Assembly (NCBI GenBank): GCA_035504235.1
Contig: DATJSH010000020.1
Span: 1-32,236, forward strand
Length of the DNA stretch: 32,236 bases
Source of the DNA: DATARH01 sp035504235
GTDB lineage: Bacteria > Pseudomonadota > Alphaproteobacteria > ATCC43930 > CGMCC-115725
Direction: 5' to 3'
In this document: positions 22,344 to 31,295 of the stretch, piece by piece
How the letters are laid out: every line of letters begins with the position of its first letter
Numbering within the stretch: position 1 is the first letter of the stretch
Program-made: the position numbers and the translations under genes
Notes under the pieces: generated by a model
Seen by the model: the letters and a program-made list of their open reading frames with translations, nothing else
What the model was told of the DNA's origin: nothing
Database searches by the model: none

Positions 22344-23513
22344 ATGAGCGGGTGCATCGTCGGCTGGGCGCACAGCAAGTTCGGGCGGCATGACGACCGC
22401 GATGTCGAATCGCTGATTGTCGAGGTCGCGCAAGGTGCGCTCGCTGATGCCGGGGTATCGGGCGCCGATATTGACGCGGTCTATCTTGGCACGATGAACG
22501 GCGGCTTTGTGAAGCAGGAATTTCCTGCCTCGCTTGCCTTTCAGGCCGATCCGGGGCTGCGCTTCAAGCCGGCGACCCGCGTCGAGAATGCCTGCGCCAC
22601 AGGATCCGCGGCGATCCATATGGGGCTCAACACGATCGCTGCGGGTAAAGGCCGATTGATCCTTGTCGTCGGGGTCGAGAAGATGACCGAGCGCAGCGGC
22701 GCCGAGGTCAACGACCTTCTGCTGCGCGCCTGCTACCGCAAGGAGGAGGACCAGATCGAGGGCGGCTTCGCCGGCATCTTCGGGCAGATCGCGCAGAGCT
22801 ATTTCCAGCGTTACGGCGATCAGTCCGACGCGCTTGCGCGCATCGCCGCCAAAAACCACAAGAACGGCGTCGCCAACCCGCTGGCGCAGATGCGCCGCGA
22901 CCTCGGCTACGAGTTCTGCCGGACGATCTCCGACAAGAACCCGTTGGTCGCCGGTCCGCTGAAGCGCACCGATTGCTCGCTGGTATCCGACGGCGCGGCC
23001 GCGGTCGTGCTCGCCGACATGCAGACCGCGCTGTCGATGAAAAAGGCCGTCGCCTTCCGCGCCGCGGAACAAGTCAACGATTTCCTGCCGATGTCGCGGC
23101 GCGACATCCTGGCCTTCGAAGGGCCGGGGCTGGCGTGGAAGAAGGCGCTCGCCGCCGCCCGCCTTGGGCTGCTCGAGCTCGACCTGGTCGAGACGCATGA
23201 CTGCTTCACCATCGCCGAGCTGATCGAATACGAGGCGATGGGTTTGACCGCGCCGGGCGAAGGCTCGCGCGCGATCCTTGAAGGCTGGACCGAAAAGGAC
23301 GGCAAGCTGCCGATCAACCCGTCGGGCGGGCTCAAGGCGAAAGGTCACCCGGTTGGGGCGACAGGTGTGTCGATGCACGTGCTGGCCTCGATGCAGGTGA
23401 CCGGGCAGGCGGGCGACATGCAGATTCCCGGCGCGTCGCTTGCCGGCGTGATGAACATGGGCGGCGCCGCGGTCGCCAATTTTGTCAGCATCCTCGAACC
23501 ACTGCGCGGCTGA
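22344..23513 (+). CDS. Thiolase family protein (acetyl-CoA acetyltransferase, SCP-x type)
   Basis: 389 aa. Thiolases cleave or form a beta-ketoacyl-CoA bond. The nucleophile is Cys84 in VENACATGSAA. The HDCF motif (His285, THDCFTIAE) replaces the NEAF of classical thiolases and places it with the SCP-x-like group. His335 lies in NPSGGLKAKGHPVGATG. The final cysteine of classical thiolases (CxG) is replaced by a MNMGGA stretch, again as in SCP-x-like proteins. The start is ATG 22344, with GGAGGG 4 nt upstream; ATG 22329 in the same frame is the alternative. Its TGA overlaps the reductase ATG. The true acyl substrate is unknown. Confidence 0.9.
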   Translation: MSGCIVGWAHSKFGRHDDRDVESLIVEVAQGALADAGVSGADIDAVYLGTMNGGFVKQEFPASLAFQADPGLRFKPATRVENACATGSAAIHMGLNTIAAGKGRLILVVGVEKMTERSGAEVNDLLLRACYRKEEDQIEGGFAGIFGQIAQSYFQRYGDQSDALARIAAKNHKNGVANPLAQMRRDLGYEFCRTISDKNPLVAGPLKRTDCSLVSDGAAAVVLADMQTALSMKKAVAFRAAEQVNDFLPMSRRDILAFEGPGLAWKKALAAARLGLLELDLVETHDCFTIAELIEYEAMGLTAPGEGSRAILEGWTEKDGKLPINPSGGLKAKGHPVGATGVSMHVLASMQVTGQAGDMQIPGASLAGVMNMGGAAVANFVSILEPLRG

Positions 23514-24502
23514 TGGCCGGCTTTCGCGCGCTTGTCCTGCGCGAGGCCGGCGGCAAGGTCTCGTCGCGTATCGAGTCGGTCGACGAAGGGCTGCTGCCGG
23601 TGGGCGAGGTTACTGTCGCGATCGATTATTCGACGCTCAATTACAAGGATGGGATGATCCTTCAGGGGCAGGGTCGTCTGGTGCGCGCCTACCCGCATAT
23701 CCCCGGAATCGACTTCGCCGGCACGGTCGAACACTCGGAGTCGCCGGCTTTTAGCCGTGGCGACCAGGTCGTACTGACGGGCTGGCGGGTTGGCGAGCTG
23801 CAATGGGGCGGTTATGCCGAGAAGGCGCGGGTCATGGCCGACCAGCTAGTGCCCCTGCCAAAAGGTCTGACGGCGCGCCAGACGATGGCGATCGGCACAG
23901 CCGGCTTTACCGCGATGCTCGCGGTCATGGCGCTCGAAAAACACGGTCTCGGCAACGGCAGCGAGGTGCTTGTCACCGGCGCCAGCGGCGGCGTCGGCAG
24001 CACGGCGATCGCGCTGCTGTCGAGCCTGGGGCACAAGGTGGTCGCGTCGAGCGGCCGAACCCAGCTTTCAGGATATCTGCACGGGCTTGGCGCGACCGAG
24101 GTCATTCCCCGTTCGGCGCTGGCCTCTCCGCCCGCGCGTCCGCTCGACCGCGAGCGCTGGGACGGCGCGGTCGACGCCGTCGGCGGCGCGACCCTGGCGA
24201 CAATTCTTACCCAGCTCAAATACCGCGCCAGCATCGCCGCGTGCGGCCTTGCCGGTGGCAGCGATTTGCCGACGACGGTGATCCCGTTCTTGTTGCGCGG
24301 GGTGAACCTGCTCGGCATCGACTCGGTCATGTGTCCCAAGGAGCCGCGCAGCGAAGCCTGGCGTCGCCTCGCGAGCGACCTGCCGCTCGATCGTCTCGAC
24401 CGGATGATCGAGGAAATCCCGTTGTCCAAGGCCGCCGGGTTGGCGCCGCGTATTCTTGGTGGACAGCTACGCGGCCGCACCGTCATCGACGTGCACCGCT
24501 AA
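23513..24502 (+). CDS. acuI: MDR-family acrylyl-CoA reductase-like oxidoreductase (AcuI/YhdH)
   Basis: 329 aa zinc-free medium-chain reductase. The early block DYSTLNYKDGMIL is diagnostic of the AcuI/YhdH group, which reduces acryloyl-CoA to propionyl-CoA with NADPH. PGIDFAGTVE and GWRVGELQWGGYAEKARV follow, and the nucleotide fold has GASGGVGS at 156-163. The start overlaps the thiolase stop by one base, so the two are coupled. Its stop codon TAA (24500-24502) is the loop of a perfect 7-bp hairpin. Propionyl-CoA output would link it to mce far upstream, but that is only a suggestion. Confidence 0.88.
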   Translation: MAGFRALVLREAGGKVSSRIESVDEGLLPVGEVTVAIDYSTLNYKDGMILQGQGRLVRAYPHIPGIDFAGTVEHSESPAFSRGDQVVLTGWRVGELQWGGYAEKARVMADQLVPLPKGLTARQTMAIGTAGFTAMLAVMALEKHGLGNGSEVLVTGASGGVGSTAIALLSSLGHKVVASSGRTQLSGYLHGLGATEVIPRSALASPPARPLDRERWDGAVDAVGGATLATILTQLKYRASIAACGLAGGSDLPTTVIPFLLRGVNLLGIDSVMCPKEPRSEAWRRLASDLPLDRLDRMIEEIPLSKAAGLAPRILGGQLRGRTVIDVHR

Positions 24503-24526
24503 GCGGTGCGCGCGCGTCTGGCGCGC
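24493..24526 (+). terminator. Tandem hairpins at the acuI stop
   Basis: GCACCGC-TAA-GCGGTGC (24493-24509) is perfect and its loop is the stop codon. GCGCGC-GTCTG-GCGCGC (24510-24526) follows immediately. No T-tract follows, so classical intrinsic termination is uncertain. Confidence 0.45.
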
Positions 24527-24603
24527 GGTGTGCTCGGTTCCGCAAGCGCCAGAATTGCCCTAGTCTTTCACCATCGAAGCGTGCAGCACGCAGGGAAGCA
24601 TCC

Positions 24604-25386
24604 ATGGCACTTGTTTACATGAAGGAAAGCCCGACCATCACCGCCGCCGAGTGGCAGGCGCGGGTCGATCTTGCCGCTGCACACCGATTGGCGGTGTGGC
24701 ACGACTTTAGCGAGGGCATCTTCAATCATCTGACCCTTGCCGTGCCGGGCAAGACCGACCGCTATTACCAGATCCCGTTCGGGCTGCACTGGTCGGAGGT
24801 GACCGCGAGCTGTTTCATGGAGGTCGGGTGGGACGGCACGGTGCTGGCCGGCGAGGGTGAGGTCGAGCGCTCGGCCTATTGCATTCATGCGCCGATCCAC
24901 CGTCTCGTGCCGCAGCATGCTTGCGTGCTGCACACCCATATGCCCTATGCGAGCGCGCTGTCGCGGCTCGAGCAACAGGAGATCCTGCCGATCGGCCAGA
25001 CCGAGATCGGTTTTCTCGACAAGATCGCCTATGACGACACCTACACTGGTCCCGCGCTTGACCCGGAAGAGGGCGAGCGGCTCGCCGGAATTCTCGGGCC
25101 CGACAAGAAAATCCTCTTCATGGCCAATCACGGCGTCTGCGTCTGCGGCGGCAGCGTTGCCGAAGCCTACGACCTGCTGTACTACCTGGAGCGCGCCGCG
25201 CAGGTGCAGATCTACGCGATGTGGACCGGCCGCAAGCTGCGCGAGGTGAAGCCGGCCGTCGTCACCAAGACGCTGCGCATCTACGACGAGGTGTGGCCTG
25301 GTTACAAAGGCAAACCGCCCTATGAGCATCATTTCGCGGCGCTGAAGCGCCTGCTCGACCGGAAGGAACCGGACTACGCGGATTAG
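24604..25386 (+). CDS. Class II aldolase/adducin family protein
   Basis: 260 aa. The fold uses a zinc site with the pattern HxH and a later His: here His110 and His112 in LHTHMPYASAL and His176 in NHGVCVCGG. Members are L-fuculose/ribulose-phosphate aldolases and many uncharacterised proteins; the N-terminal block (LAVWHDFSEGIFNHLTLAVPG) is that of the non-sugar-phosphate subgroup often found in catabolic clusters. Substrate unknown. It lies 101 nt after acuI and 26 nt before the VOC gene. ATG 24604 has a GGGAAGC-like site; no clear promoter was found. Confidence 0.85.
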   Translation: MALVYMKESPTITAAEWQARVDLAAAHRLAVWHDFSEGIFNHLTLAVPGKTDRYYQIPFGLHWSEVTASCFMEVGWDGTVLAGEGEVERSAYCIHAPIHRLVPQHACVLHTHMPYASALSRLEQQEILPIGQTEIGFLDKIAYDDTYTGPALDPEEGERLAGILGPDKKILFMANHGVCVCGGSVAEAYDLLYYLERAAQVQIYAMWTGRKLREVKPAVVTKTLRIYDEVWPGYKGKPPYEHHFAALKRLLDRKEPDYAD

Positions 25387-25412
25387 CGATCGATATTGAA
25401 CAGAGAGGCCGC

Positions 25413-26012
25413 ATGAACGACGTTTCCGCGGTCCGCAAGCTCGCGACCGAGGCCATCTGCCCGGCCAAGTTCGCCCATTTCGTGCTCCGCACCGGTCAGC
25501 TCGACAAGATGGCCGAGTGGTACCAGACCGTGCTCAATGCCCGCATCGTGTTCCGCGACGAGCGGCTGTGTTTTCTCAGCTACGATGACGAGCACCACCG
25601 CCTGGCGCTGATCAACATCCCCGGCGCTGGCGTGCGCGACCCCGAGTCGACCGGCACCGATCATGTCGCCTACAGCTACAACGATCTCGGTGAGCTGCTG
25701 TCGACCTACCGCCGGCTCAAGGCCTCGGGCATCGTGCCCAACTGGCCGATCAACCACGGCGTCACCACCTCGATCTACTACCGCGATCCCGACAACAACC
25801 GGGTCGAGCTGCAGATCGACAATTTCGCGACGCCGCGAGAGCTCGATGGCTACTTCCAAAGCCGGGCGTTCCGCGAAAATCCGGTCGGCGTCACATACGA
25901 CCCGGAGGAGTTGTGCCGGCGGTACGAGGGCGGTGAACCCATGGCCTCGTTGCTCGAAATCCCGCCGATGCCCGAGGGCAAGACCCCCTGGGACATGCTG
26001 TCGAAGCACTAG
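25413..26012 (+). CDS. VOC family protein (extradiol dioxygenase-like)
   Basis: 199 aa, one glyoxalase/dioxygenase-fold unit with an extra C-terminal tail. The likely metal triad is His22 (FAHFVLRTG), His84 (GTDHVAYSYN) and Glu132 (RVELQID), the H-H-E arrangement of extradiol-type dioxygenases; YRDPDNNRVELQ is the family's C-terminal strand. It may cleave an aromatic diol, or be a non-oxygenase VOC enzyme. Placed between the aldolase-fold gene and an SDR, it fits aromatic or ketone breakdown. Length is short for BphC (about 290 aa), so it is probably a single-domain relative. Confidence 0.82.
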   Translation: MNDVSAVRKLATEAICPAKFAHFVLRTGQLDKMAEWYQTVLNARIVFRDERLCFLSYDDEHHRLALINIPGAGVRDPESTGTDHVAYSYNDLGELLSTYRRLKASGIVPNWPINHGVTTSIYYRDPDNNRVELQIDNFATPRELDGYFQSRAFRENPVGVTYDPEELCRRYEGGEPMASLLEIPPMPEGKTPWDMLSKH

Positions 26013-26067
26013 CGGTCGACCTCCAGCGAAGCGCGCTCGCCGCAGCGGTCGGTCGGGCCGGCTCGTC

Positions 26068-26096
26068 TTGACAGGGGCGGGCCGGCGGTCATGCTA
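26068..26096 (+). promoter_or_regulatory. Candidate sigma-70 promoter before the SDR gene
   Basis: A consensus TTGACA (26068-26073) is followed by 17 bp and ATGCTA (26091-26096) in the 120-nt gap before the SDR gene. It would start a two-gene transcript with the ThDP enzyme. The -10 is poor but the CATGCTACC context is common in alphaproteobacterial promoters. Confidence 0.5.
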
Positions 26097-26132
26097 CCGA
26101 TCCTCCACAGCCCCCGGCGAGAGATCCCCCGC

Positions 26133-26894
26133 ATGTTTACGATCGACCTCAGCGGCAAGACCGCGCTCGTCACTGGCGCCGCATCCGGTATCGGGCTTGC
26201 GACGGTCGAGATGTTCGCGAAAGCCGGCGCGACGGTGGCGCTCAACCACCTGCCCGATGACGCGCGCGGCGCAGAGCAGGTCGATAGGCTGAAGGCCGAG
26301 GGGCATAAAATCATCGCGGCGCCGGGCAATGTCGCCGTACCGGTCGAGGCAGAGACCATGGTCGGCCGTGCGATCGATGATCTCGGACGGCTCGATTACC
26401 TCTTCAATAATGCTGGCACCCCGGCCACTCCGACACCGATCCCGTTTCCTGAGCTCGACCGTCTGACCGAAGGATTCTGGCAGGCGATCCTCAACACCAA
26501 TCTCATTGGGCCGTTTCGCTGTGCGCATGCCGCGGTGCCGGCGCTGCGCGCGGCAAAGGGTGCCATCTGCAGCACCGCTTCGATCGCAGGCGTCCAAGGG
26601 AGCGGTAGCTCGATCCCCTACGCGGCGAGCAAGGCCGGGGTCATCAACCTGACACGCAGCCTGGCGCGAGCGCTCGCACCGGACATTCGCGTCAATGCCG
26701 TCGCTCCTGGCTTTGTCGACAGCCCGTGGAATAAGGAGTGGCCGGCCGACCGCAAGAGCGAGGCCGTCATTCGCACGCCGTTGAAGCGCGCCTGCTCGCC
26801 GCATGACATCGCCGAGGCGGTATTTTTTCTCTGCGCCGGAAATTCGATGATTACCGGGCAGACGATCATCGTCGACGGCGGGCTCACGCTCTAA
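26133..26894 (+). CDS. SDR family NAD(P)-dependent oxidoreductase
   Basis: 253 aa classical short-chain dehydrogenase. The cofactor motif TGAASGIG is at 14-21, NNAG follows the fourth strand, and the catalytic set is Ser150, Tyr163 and Lys167 (YAASK). The C-terminal GQTIIVDGG is standard. It oxidises or reduces a hydroxyl/keto group; FabG-like 3-ketoacyl reductases are the nearest group but its place in a catabolic cluster leaves the substrate open. ATG 26133 was chosen because family similarity starts there; the frame extends 14 codons upstream into the promoter. The ThDP gene follows after 21 nt. Confidence 0.9.
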   Translation: MFTIDLSGKTALVTGAASGIGLATVEMFAKAGATVALNHLPDDARGAEQVDRLKAEGHKIIAAPGNVAVPVEAETMVGRAIDDLGRLDYLFNNAGTPATPTPIPFPELDRLTEGFWQAILNTNLIGPFRCAHAAVPALRAAKGAICSTASIAGVQGSGSSIPYAASKAGVINLTRSLARALAPDIRVNAVAPGFVDSPWNKEWPADRKSEAVIRTPLKRACSPHDIAEAVFFLCAGNSMITGQTIIVDGGLTL

Positions 26895-26915
26895 AAATCT
26901 CGGGAGAAACGTACG

Positions 26916-28595
26916 ATGGCTGAGACGTTGAACGGCGCCGAATGGCTGGCGCGAGCGCTTGCCGGCACCGGGATGAGCCACGTCTTCTTTGTCGAATCGA
27001 CACTGCGCCGGACCCTGCTCGCTCTGAGCGATCACGGGGTCAAGCCGATCCTTGCCCACTCCGAGAAGGCGGCTGCATATATGGCCGACGGCTACGCCCG
27101 CGTTGCGATGCGCCCGGGAATTTGCATGGCGCAATCGGTCGGCGCCGCGAACCTCGCTTCCGGGCTCCAGGATCCGTATCTCGGCCACAGCCCGGTGATC
27201 GCCTTTACCGGCCGCAAGGAGCCCTCATTTCAGCACCGTAATTCCTATCAGGAAATCCCGCACGCACCGCTTTTCGCGGCGGTGACCAAGTTCTCGGCAC
27301 CGGTCGAGTCGACCGGTGAACTGGCGCGGCTGTTGCGCCATGCGTGGCGCTCGGCGCTGGCCGATCCCGTCCGGCCAACCCATCTCGATTTCAACGGTCT
27401 GCAAGGCGATGTCATCGAGCTGGGTCAGACCGATGCCTCGACCGAGATCGAGCGCGATAAGCGAGCGATCCCGGCTCATCGCCCGGTCGCAGCGGATAGC
27501 GATATCGAGCGCGTGGCAAAGCTTCTGCTCAGTGTGCGCCGGCTGGCAATCGTCGCCGGCGATGGTGCCGCCGCTTCAGCCGCCGGGCCGGAAATCCTCG
27601 CGCTGGCCGAAGCGCTGGCGGCCCCGATTGCCACGACACTGGGCGCGCGCGGCATCATCCCGACGCGGCACCGGCTGTCGGCCGGCGTTGCGGGCAGCTA
27701 TTCGGCACCGCCCGCCAACCGCATCGTCCATAGCGCCGAGATGGTGCTGTTCATCGGCTGCGATAGCGGCGACCAGGTGACGCTGAACTGGACGATCCCC
27801 AACATCGCCACGCCGATCGTGCAGATCGATGCCGACCCGCTCGAAATCGGCCGCTCTTATCCGAACACGACCGGCATCGTCGGCGACCCCCAGGCGACCG
27901 TGGCGCGCCTCGGCGAGATTATCGGCCGACCATCGCGCGACAGCGGCTTTGCCGACGAGGCGGCGCGCATCGTCGCAGATTGGCGAGCGAGCATGCAGCC
28001 CCTTGTCGAAAAGAATACCACGCCGATCGCCGTCGAGCGGCTTTGCGCCGAGATCACCAGGGCACTGCCGGCGGATGGCGTGCTCGTTGCCGACACCGGC
28101 TATTCGGGAATCTGGACGGGCACGATGATCGACCTCAACGGCGCCGGACAGACCTATCTGCGGGCCGCCGGATCGCTCGGCTGGGCCTTCCCCGCGTCGC
28201 TCGGCGCGCAATGTGCCGCTGGCTCGCGCAAGGTCGTCTGCTTTACCGGCGATGGCGGGTTCTACTATCACCTGGCAGAGCTCGAGTCCGCGCGGCGCTA
28301 CCAGATCCCGAGCGTGACGGTCATCAACAACAATTCGGGCTTTGGCCAGAACCTTACCGGGGTGCGGCGCATATCCGGCAATCGACCCGGTCGCGGCGAG
28401 GAGCTGATCCGCTTTGGCCCGACCGACTTCACCAAGGTCGCCGCAAGCTTTGGCGTGCGCGGCATCCGCGTCGAAGAGCCAAGCGCCATCGCTCCGGCGC
28501 TCGCGGAAGCGATCGCCGCGAATGAGCCTGTCGTGGTCGACGTCGTCACCGATCTCGAGCCGCGCGCCCCCGAGGCTTGGTCTCCGCCGCGCTGA
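26916..28595 (+). CDS. Thiamine diphosphate-dependent enzyme (acetolactate synthase/decarboxylase-like)
   Basis: 559 aa. Three domains are visible: an N-terminal PYR domain with catalytic Glu50 (AHSEKAAAYMADGYAR), a central domain, and a C-terminal PP domain with the ThDP motif G445-D446-G447 to Asn471-Asn473 (GDGGFYYHLAELESARRY). Such enzymes are acetolactate synthases, benzoylformate or oxalyl-CoA decarboxylases and similar 2-keto acid enzymes. There is no small subunit gene nearby, which argues against biosynthetic acetolactate synthase. GGGAGA precedes the ATG. Its stop (28593-28595) abuts the convergent glycosyltransferase stop with no gap. Confidence 0.87.
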   Translation: MAETLNGAEWLARALAGTGMSHVFFVESTLRRTLLALSDHGVKPILAHSEKAAAYMADGYARVAMRPGICMAQSVGAANLASGLQDPYLGHSPVIAFTGRKEPSFQHRNSYQEIPHAPLFAAVTKFSAPVESTGELARLLRHAWRSALADPVRPTHLDFNGLQGDVIELGQTDASTEIERDKRAIPAHRPVAADSDIERVAKLLLSVRRLAIVAGDGAAASAAGPEILALAEALAAPIATTLGARGIIPTRHRLSAGVAGSYSAPPANRIVHSAEMVLFIGCDSGDQVTLNWTIPNIATPIVQIDADPLEIGRSYPNTTGIVGDPQATVARLGEIIGRPSRDSGFADEAARIVADWRASMQPLVEKNTTPIAVERLCAEITRALPADGVLVADTGYSGIWTGTMIDLNGAGQTYLRAAGSLGWAFPASLGAQCAAGSRKVVCFTGDGGFYYHLAELESARRYQIPSVTVINNNSGFGQNLTGVRRISGNRPGRGEELIRFGPTDFTKVAASFGVRGIRVEEPSAIAPALAEAIAANEPVVVDVVTDLEPRAPEAWSPPR

Positions 28596-30035
28596 TCATT
28601 CAGCCGCTTTCACTTGCGACCGCGCCGGCTGGGCGCGTCGTCGGAAGCGCGGCGTCTTGGCCGGGCCGCTGTTGGCCGTCAGATAGACAGCCTTGTTGGT
28701 CTCGACCGTGTACCGAGGTGGCTCGCGCCGCGCTGCATATTGAGGGCGGGCGACGATCCGTTCAGCCAGCTCGAGATGGTTGCCGATATCGAAGAACTCG
28801 ACCGCATTCGGGTGATAGTGGGCAAATTCAAGAAAAGTGTGCGTGCGCGATGCTATCACCCTGCAGCCGAGTTCCACGGCCTGCGAGATCGGCCCTGATG
28901 ACGACTGGCCGACCTCGAGATAGGGCATGACCACCGCGTCACACATCGCCATGCCGGCAAGAAAGTCCGCGTCGTTGACGGCTCCCATGAAATGGATGCG
29001 CCCGGACAGGTCGCGCGGATGCCTACCGACCAGATCGGCGAAATGACGCTCGATATCAAAGGTTAGATTGAAGCTTTGGCGTGGCCCGGCGGCGATCTGG
29101 TCGTACAGCGTCGCATCGACACGCCCTTCCGTGAGAAGTGAAGCGATATAGGGGTGCAGCAATTGATGCGTTTGAATCTCGTTGGGGTGGGTGCTGCCGA
29201 ATATCAATAGGTGATGGTCGGGCGAAAGATGATGTAGTGCACGAATAACCGTTTCGAATCCTTTATAATTGTTGAGAAACCCAAAAACGCCGACTAGCTT
29301 GCAGGTATCTTGTAATGGCTCCATCAGCGGGAAACGCTGACGCTTGGCCTGTCCGGCAATCGTCTCGATCTCCGTTGCCGAGAGAAACGCCAGCGGGTGA
29401 TGGTGGACATTTTTCAGCCCGAGCAGGTGGGATGCGTCGGACAGGTCACGTCGGTTATGGACAATGATGTCGATCGGCTTGCGTCGTTGCGCGCGCCGCA
29501 AGTGCCGGGCGATGCCTTCTGAAAGCGTCTGCTCCCGTCGGTAGTGCGCACGCACCTCATATGCTCGGCGCCACTTCAGCGTGATAATCGCGTTGAAAAA
29601 ATCGGGCCATGAGAAGGTCGGCGGCCGCTTCAGCGTGTGAAACGTCACGGAAAGGCGTGGGGCCGCGTCGACGATCCAGCGAAATCGCCGGTAGATATCT
29701 TTCGTGGAATGCCCCAGCGTACCAAATTCGAGCTGTAGGTTTACCGCGTCGAATCCGGCGAGTTCGTTGCAAATTTCTTTGATGTGACGATCGCCGAGCG
29801 CGCGCACGCGCTTATGCCGGCCGCGCAACATATACTGATCGAGGTCGAAGACGGTGATGTCGAAGAGATTTGAGAGCTGTCGTTCGAGGGCTTTTGTATA
29901 GGCGGCGATGCCGCAGAGCTGATTGCGCGTCGAGACGATCGCGAGCCGTGCATGCTCCCGCGTCAGGACCGCGATGCCGGCCCCGCGGTCAGGTATCGCG
30001 AAAGGGCTGCCGGATCGTCGCTCGGTAATCGCCAT
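28596..30035 (-). CDS. Glycosyltransferase of the polysaccharide cluster
   Basis: 479 aa, long for a GT-B enzyme. The first domain begins ARLAIVSTRNQLCGIAAYTKALERQL, a common opening for group 1 transferases. The C-terminal domain has GVFGFLNNYKGFETVIRALH and LEVGQSSSGPISQAVELGCRVIAS, where the donor-site motif lacks the usual E-x7-E first glutamate. The C-terminus is basic. The base composition is somewhat lower in GC than the core genes, with AT-rich patches near 29.22-29.30 kb, as is usual in surface polysaccharide loci. ATG 30035 follows the export gene stop by 9 nt (AGGGA site), so it is in the same unit. Confidence 0.82.
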   Translation of the reverse strand: MAITERRSGSPFAIPDRGAGIAVLTREHARLAIVSTRNQLCGIAAYTKALERQLSNLFDITVFDLDQYMLRGRHKRVRALGDRHIKEICNELAGFDAVNLQLEFGTLGHSTKDIYRRFRWIVDAAPRLSVTFHTLKRPPTFSWPDFFNAIITLKWRRAYEVRAHYRREQTLSEGIARHLRRAQRRKPIDIIVHNRRDLSDASHLLGLKNVHHHPLAFLSATEIETIAGQAKRQRFPLMEPLQDTCKLVGVFGFLNNYKGFETVIRALHHLSPDHHLLIFGSTHPNEIQTHQLLHPYIASLLTEGRVDATLYDQIAAGPRQSFNLTFDIERHFADLVGRHPRDLSGRIHFMGAVNDADFLAGMAMCDAVVMPYLEVGQSSSGPISQAVELGCRVIASRTHTFLEFAHYHPNAVEFFDIGNHLELAERIVARPQYAARREPPRYTVETNKAVYLTANSGPAKTPRFRRRAQPARSQVKAAE

Positions 30036-30044
30036 GGGTCGTCC

Positions 30045-31295
30045 CTAGAGATGATCGCGGATCGATTGCACCGCGAGGCCGCCGATCGCCCAGACCGCAA
30101 AAAGGATCAGCGCCGCCGTTCCCAGCGAGCGCCAGCGACGCGGATAAAGCGAGCTCTCGGGCAAGCGCGGTGGCACAAAGCTTTCGATATAAATATGCTG
30201 ACGGTCGGCATTGTCGCGCGCGCGATCGAGCGCTTCGAGCGCGTGCTCATAGGCCGCCTCGGCAAATTTGCGCTCGGCGTCAAGCGCCTCATAAGAGCCA
30301 AGCTCATGCGATAGCGCCGGGGGCGTGGGAGCCGGGGCGGGCGATGGCGCGGCCGTACCCGCGGTCATCTCGTGTGCCAGCAGGTGTTGCTGTGTTTCGA
30401 GCGATTTGATGCGCGCCTTCAGTACCCGCACCGCCGGCGCGTCGTCGCGCATATAGGCGCTGAGGGTCGCCAACTCCGAATTGGCCTTAAGCAGATCATC
30501 GCGCAACTTGGTGGCTAGCGTCGTGTCGGCGCTCGCGGTCTGGCCGGGATCGATCATCCCCTCCTTGTCGCGGAACGCGCGGATCGCGGCGAGAGCGGTC
30601 ATTAGGCGCATTTCGGCTGCGGCCACATCGGCTTCGGCATAGTCGAGCGCGTCGTGCCGTGCGCGCGCCGACAGGTCGTTGATGAGCCGCTCCGAGGACG
30701 CAACAATCCCCTGTGCAAGCCGCAGCGCGTCGGCGGGCGTGAAGGCGCGCGCTCGAACGACGATCGTGCCGGTCGAGGTGTCGTAAAACGGGTCGACCTG
30801 GTTCTGCCAGTAATAGACGAGTTGCTCTGCGGTCGCGGGAAGCCAAAGTCGCGACCACCAATCGGCCTCGCGCCCGGAAAACATTCGGCGCAGATCGAGC
30901 TTCGGGTCGAGCTCGTCGACGATGGCGCGGCTGGCGATGAACTGGGTGACGATCTGCGATTCGCCGGCCGCCGTCGTATGCGCGATGTCACCGAACAGCG
31001 TTAGCGGCTCGATGGGCGGCGCGTCGACCGTTCGCAGGCTCATGCGGAACTCGGCGACATATTGATTGGCGGCGATGGCCAGGTAATAGACCGCGGCGGC
31101 CGCCAGCGGCACCAGCACGACAATGACGAACGACAGCACCCGCAACGAGACATGCCGCCGCCCGCTCGTCGCTAGTGCGCCGTGCGCCGCCGGCTGGAAC
31201 AGCGGCATCACCGTGCTGCTTGAGCGACCTGCGGGAAGCTGCGGCGCGGGTATCGGGCGCGGCGCGGCGCGGAGGCCGCGCGGGCGGAGCATCAT
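30045..31295 (-). CDS. Capsule polysaccharide export inner-membrane protein (KpsE/CtrB/BexC family)
   Basis: 416 aa polysaccharide co-polymerase of the ABC-dependent (PCP-3) type, linking the ABC exporter to the outer-membrane channel. A Pro-rich cytoplasmic N-terminus (about 50 residues) is followed by a membrane helix (LRVLSFVIVVLVPLAAAAVYYL). A periplasmic domain comes next, containing the family's FIASRAIVDELDPKLDLRRMF and DPFYDTSTGTIVVRARAFTP stretches. A coiled coil (about residues 215-310) and a second membrane helix near the C-terminus (SLGTAALILFAVWAIGGLAV) complete it. The start overlaps the kpsT stop (ATGA). No kpsM or kpsD gene is within the window. Confidence 0.9.
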   Translation of the reverse strand: MMLRPRGLRAAPRPIPAPQLPAGRSSSTVMPLFQPAAHGALATSGRRHVSLRVLSFVIVVLVPLAAAAVYYLAIAANQYVAEFRMSLRTVDAPPIEPLTLFGDIAHTTAAGESQIVTQFIASRAIVDELDPKLDLRRMFSGREADWWSRLWLPATAEQLVYYWQNQVDPFYDTSTGTIVVRARAFTPADALRLAQGIVASSERLINDLSARARHDALDYAEADVAAAEMRLMTALAAIRAFRDKEGMIDPGQTASADTTLATKLRDDLLKANSELATLSAYMRDDAPAVRVLKARIKSLETQQHLLAHEMTAGTAAPSPAPAPTPPALSHELGSYEALDAERKFAEAAYEHALEALDRARDNADRQHIYIESFVPPRLPESSLYPRRWRSLGTAALILFAVWAIGGLAVQSIRDHL

